Source of the DNA: Drouetiella hepatica Uher 2000/2452 | Lineage (GTDB): Bacteria; Cyanobacteriota; Cyanobacteriia; Elainellales; Elainellaceae | Length of the DNA stretch: 64,000 nt | Assembly (NCBI GenBank): GCA_019359505.1 | Contig: JAHHHD010000016.1 | Location: forward strand, 55,964 to 119,963 | Direction: 5' to 3' | Shown here: positions 63,690 to 64,000 of the stretch, piece after piece | Position numbering within the stretch: position 1 is the first letter of the stretch | Layout: each line of letters begins with the position of its first letter | Made by a program: the position numbers and the translations under genes | The notes under the pieces: model-generated | The model's input: only the letters and a program-made list of their open reading frames with translations | Told to the model about the DNA's origin: nothing | Database searches by the model: none

Positions 63690-64000
63690 GGCATCCCCTT
63701 AATGTGTGGATGTAGGGCTATGAAGACTAAATACAAACGCTTTTCAGGTAATGCTATAGATTAGCACCTGACCCTCACCATCTGTAAATCTTCAGGAAGC
63801 CCTATCAGCAAGCAGTGACATTTGTGCCTAAAAATTGCTAACTTCACAAAAGTCTGAGAATTCAAAAATTCTTAAGACTGCAAGAGAGAGGGGGTGTGAT
63901 TCTAATCGATTAGAATCACACCCCCTCTCTCAAAATCCACCTGGCACCGAGCTATTTTTGCAGGGAGCTACCCCCCAACTATCTTCGCCGCAGGTGCGTT
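63690..64000. other. Intergenic region with a 48-bp perfect palindrome
   Basis: Upstream of the dual cyclic-nucleotide-binding gene. It contains the palindrome at 63884-63931 and no accepted coding frame; the window ends before any further gene becomes visible. Confidence 0.6.
63884..63931. repeat. 48-bp perfect palindrome
   Basis: GAGAGAGGGGGTGTGATTC at the left is mirrored exactly by its reverse complement at the right, with the centre between 63907 and 63908 and no unpaired base. In RNA it can fold as a hairpin of about 22 bp. There is no T-run after it. Confidence 0.9.

Overview
The window is cyanobacterial chromosome. The octamer GCGATCGC (HIP1) and its core CGATCG recur throughout, and the gene content is that of an oxygenic phototroph: NDH-1 subunit NdhD, cytochrome b6 and subunit IV (petB-petD), CtpA (D1 C-terminal processing), phytoene synthase and plant-type phytoene desaturase, a plastoquinone-pathway prenyltransferase, cyanophycin synthetase with cyanophycinase, and a plant-like Atx1/CopA copper pair. 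No rRNA, tRNA, CRISPR array, transposase or phage gene was seen. Several intergenic short tandem repeats and small palindromic elements suggest a filamentous or repeat-rich lineage, but the genus cannot be fixed from this.

Layout. 0.1-5.7 kb: DUF3611 membrane protein, RecQ, ndhD, a CPBP protease, a TatA-type subunit. 5.8-9.8 kb: cphA and cphB for nitrogen storage. 10-21.6 kb: housekeeping genes (4-hydroxybenzoate prenyltransferase, a phosphoribosyltransferase, a DRTGG/BioD-like protein, a PHP phosphoesterase, trmD, tldD, a SpoU methylase, a SAM hydrolase, a DUF2301 protein, a TmrB-like P-loop protein, a cysteine-less rhodanese, a pseudouridine synthase). 22-27.4 kb: a type I secretion set made of a parvulin, an ABC exporter with a degenerate C39 domain, and a downstream lectin-like protein with a bluetail-type C-terminus that is the probable cargo. 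27.8-36 kb: an HD hydrolase, ctpA, petBD, a DUF2237 protein, crtB, pds, a SpoIID-like protein. 36.4-42.3 kb: a glutathionyl-hydroquinone reductase-like GST, a fused Dpp/Opp ATPase, and a copper operon (atx1-copA-small membrane protein) behind a MerR-type promoter. 42.8-51.3 kb: pyrE, mnmA, a SPOR-like protein, tlyA, an ABC exporter, a small protein, ald. 51.5-54.4 kb: a c-di-AMP (ydaO/yuaA) riboswitch, then two succinyl-CoA-synthetase-like genes with altered key residues. 54.5-63.7 kb: a FIST sensor protein and a peptide-export island.

The most interesting part is the export island. A 95-residue peptide gene (59301-59588) has three successive double-glycine processing sites and three copies of one 12-residue core, built from 72-bp DNA repeats of which two copies are identical. 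It lies between an NHLM-type ABC exporter without a recognisable peptidase and a three-gene unit: a dual cyclic-nucleotide-binding protein, a short HlyD-like protein and an ABC exporter with an intact C39 protease. The simplest reading is a tandem polypeptide precursor cut several times during export. It has no cysteine and no modification enzyme lies in the window, so its chemistry is unknown.

Second in interest is the c-di-AMP riboswitch ahead of the succinyl-CoA-synthetase-like pair. The alpha-like subunit has Ala where the family has its phosphohistidine, and the nucleotide and CoA loops are also altered, so the activity is doubtful. Several repeat families (a hairpin element with three good copies and one relic, two MITE-like elements, a 48-bp perfect palindrome) lie between genes.
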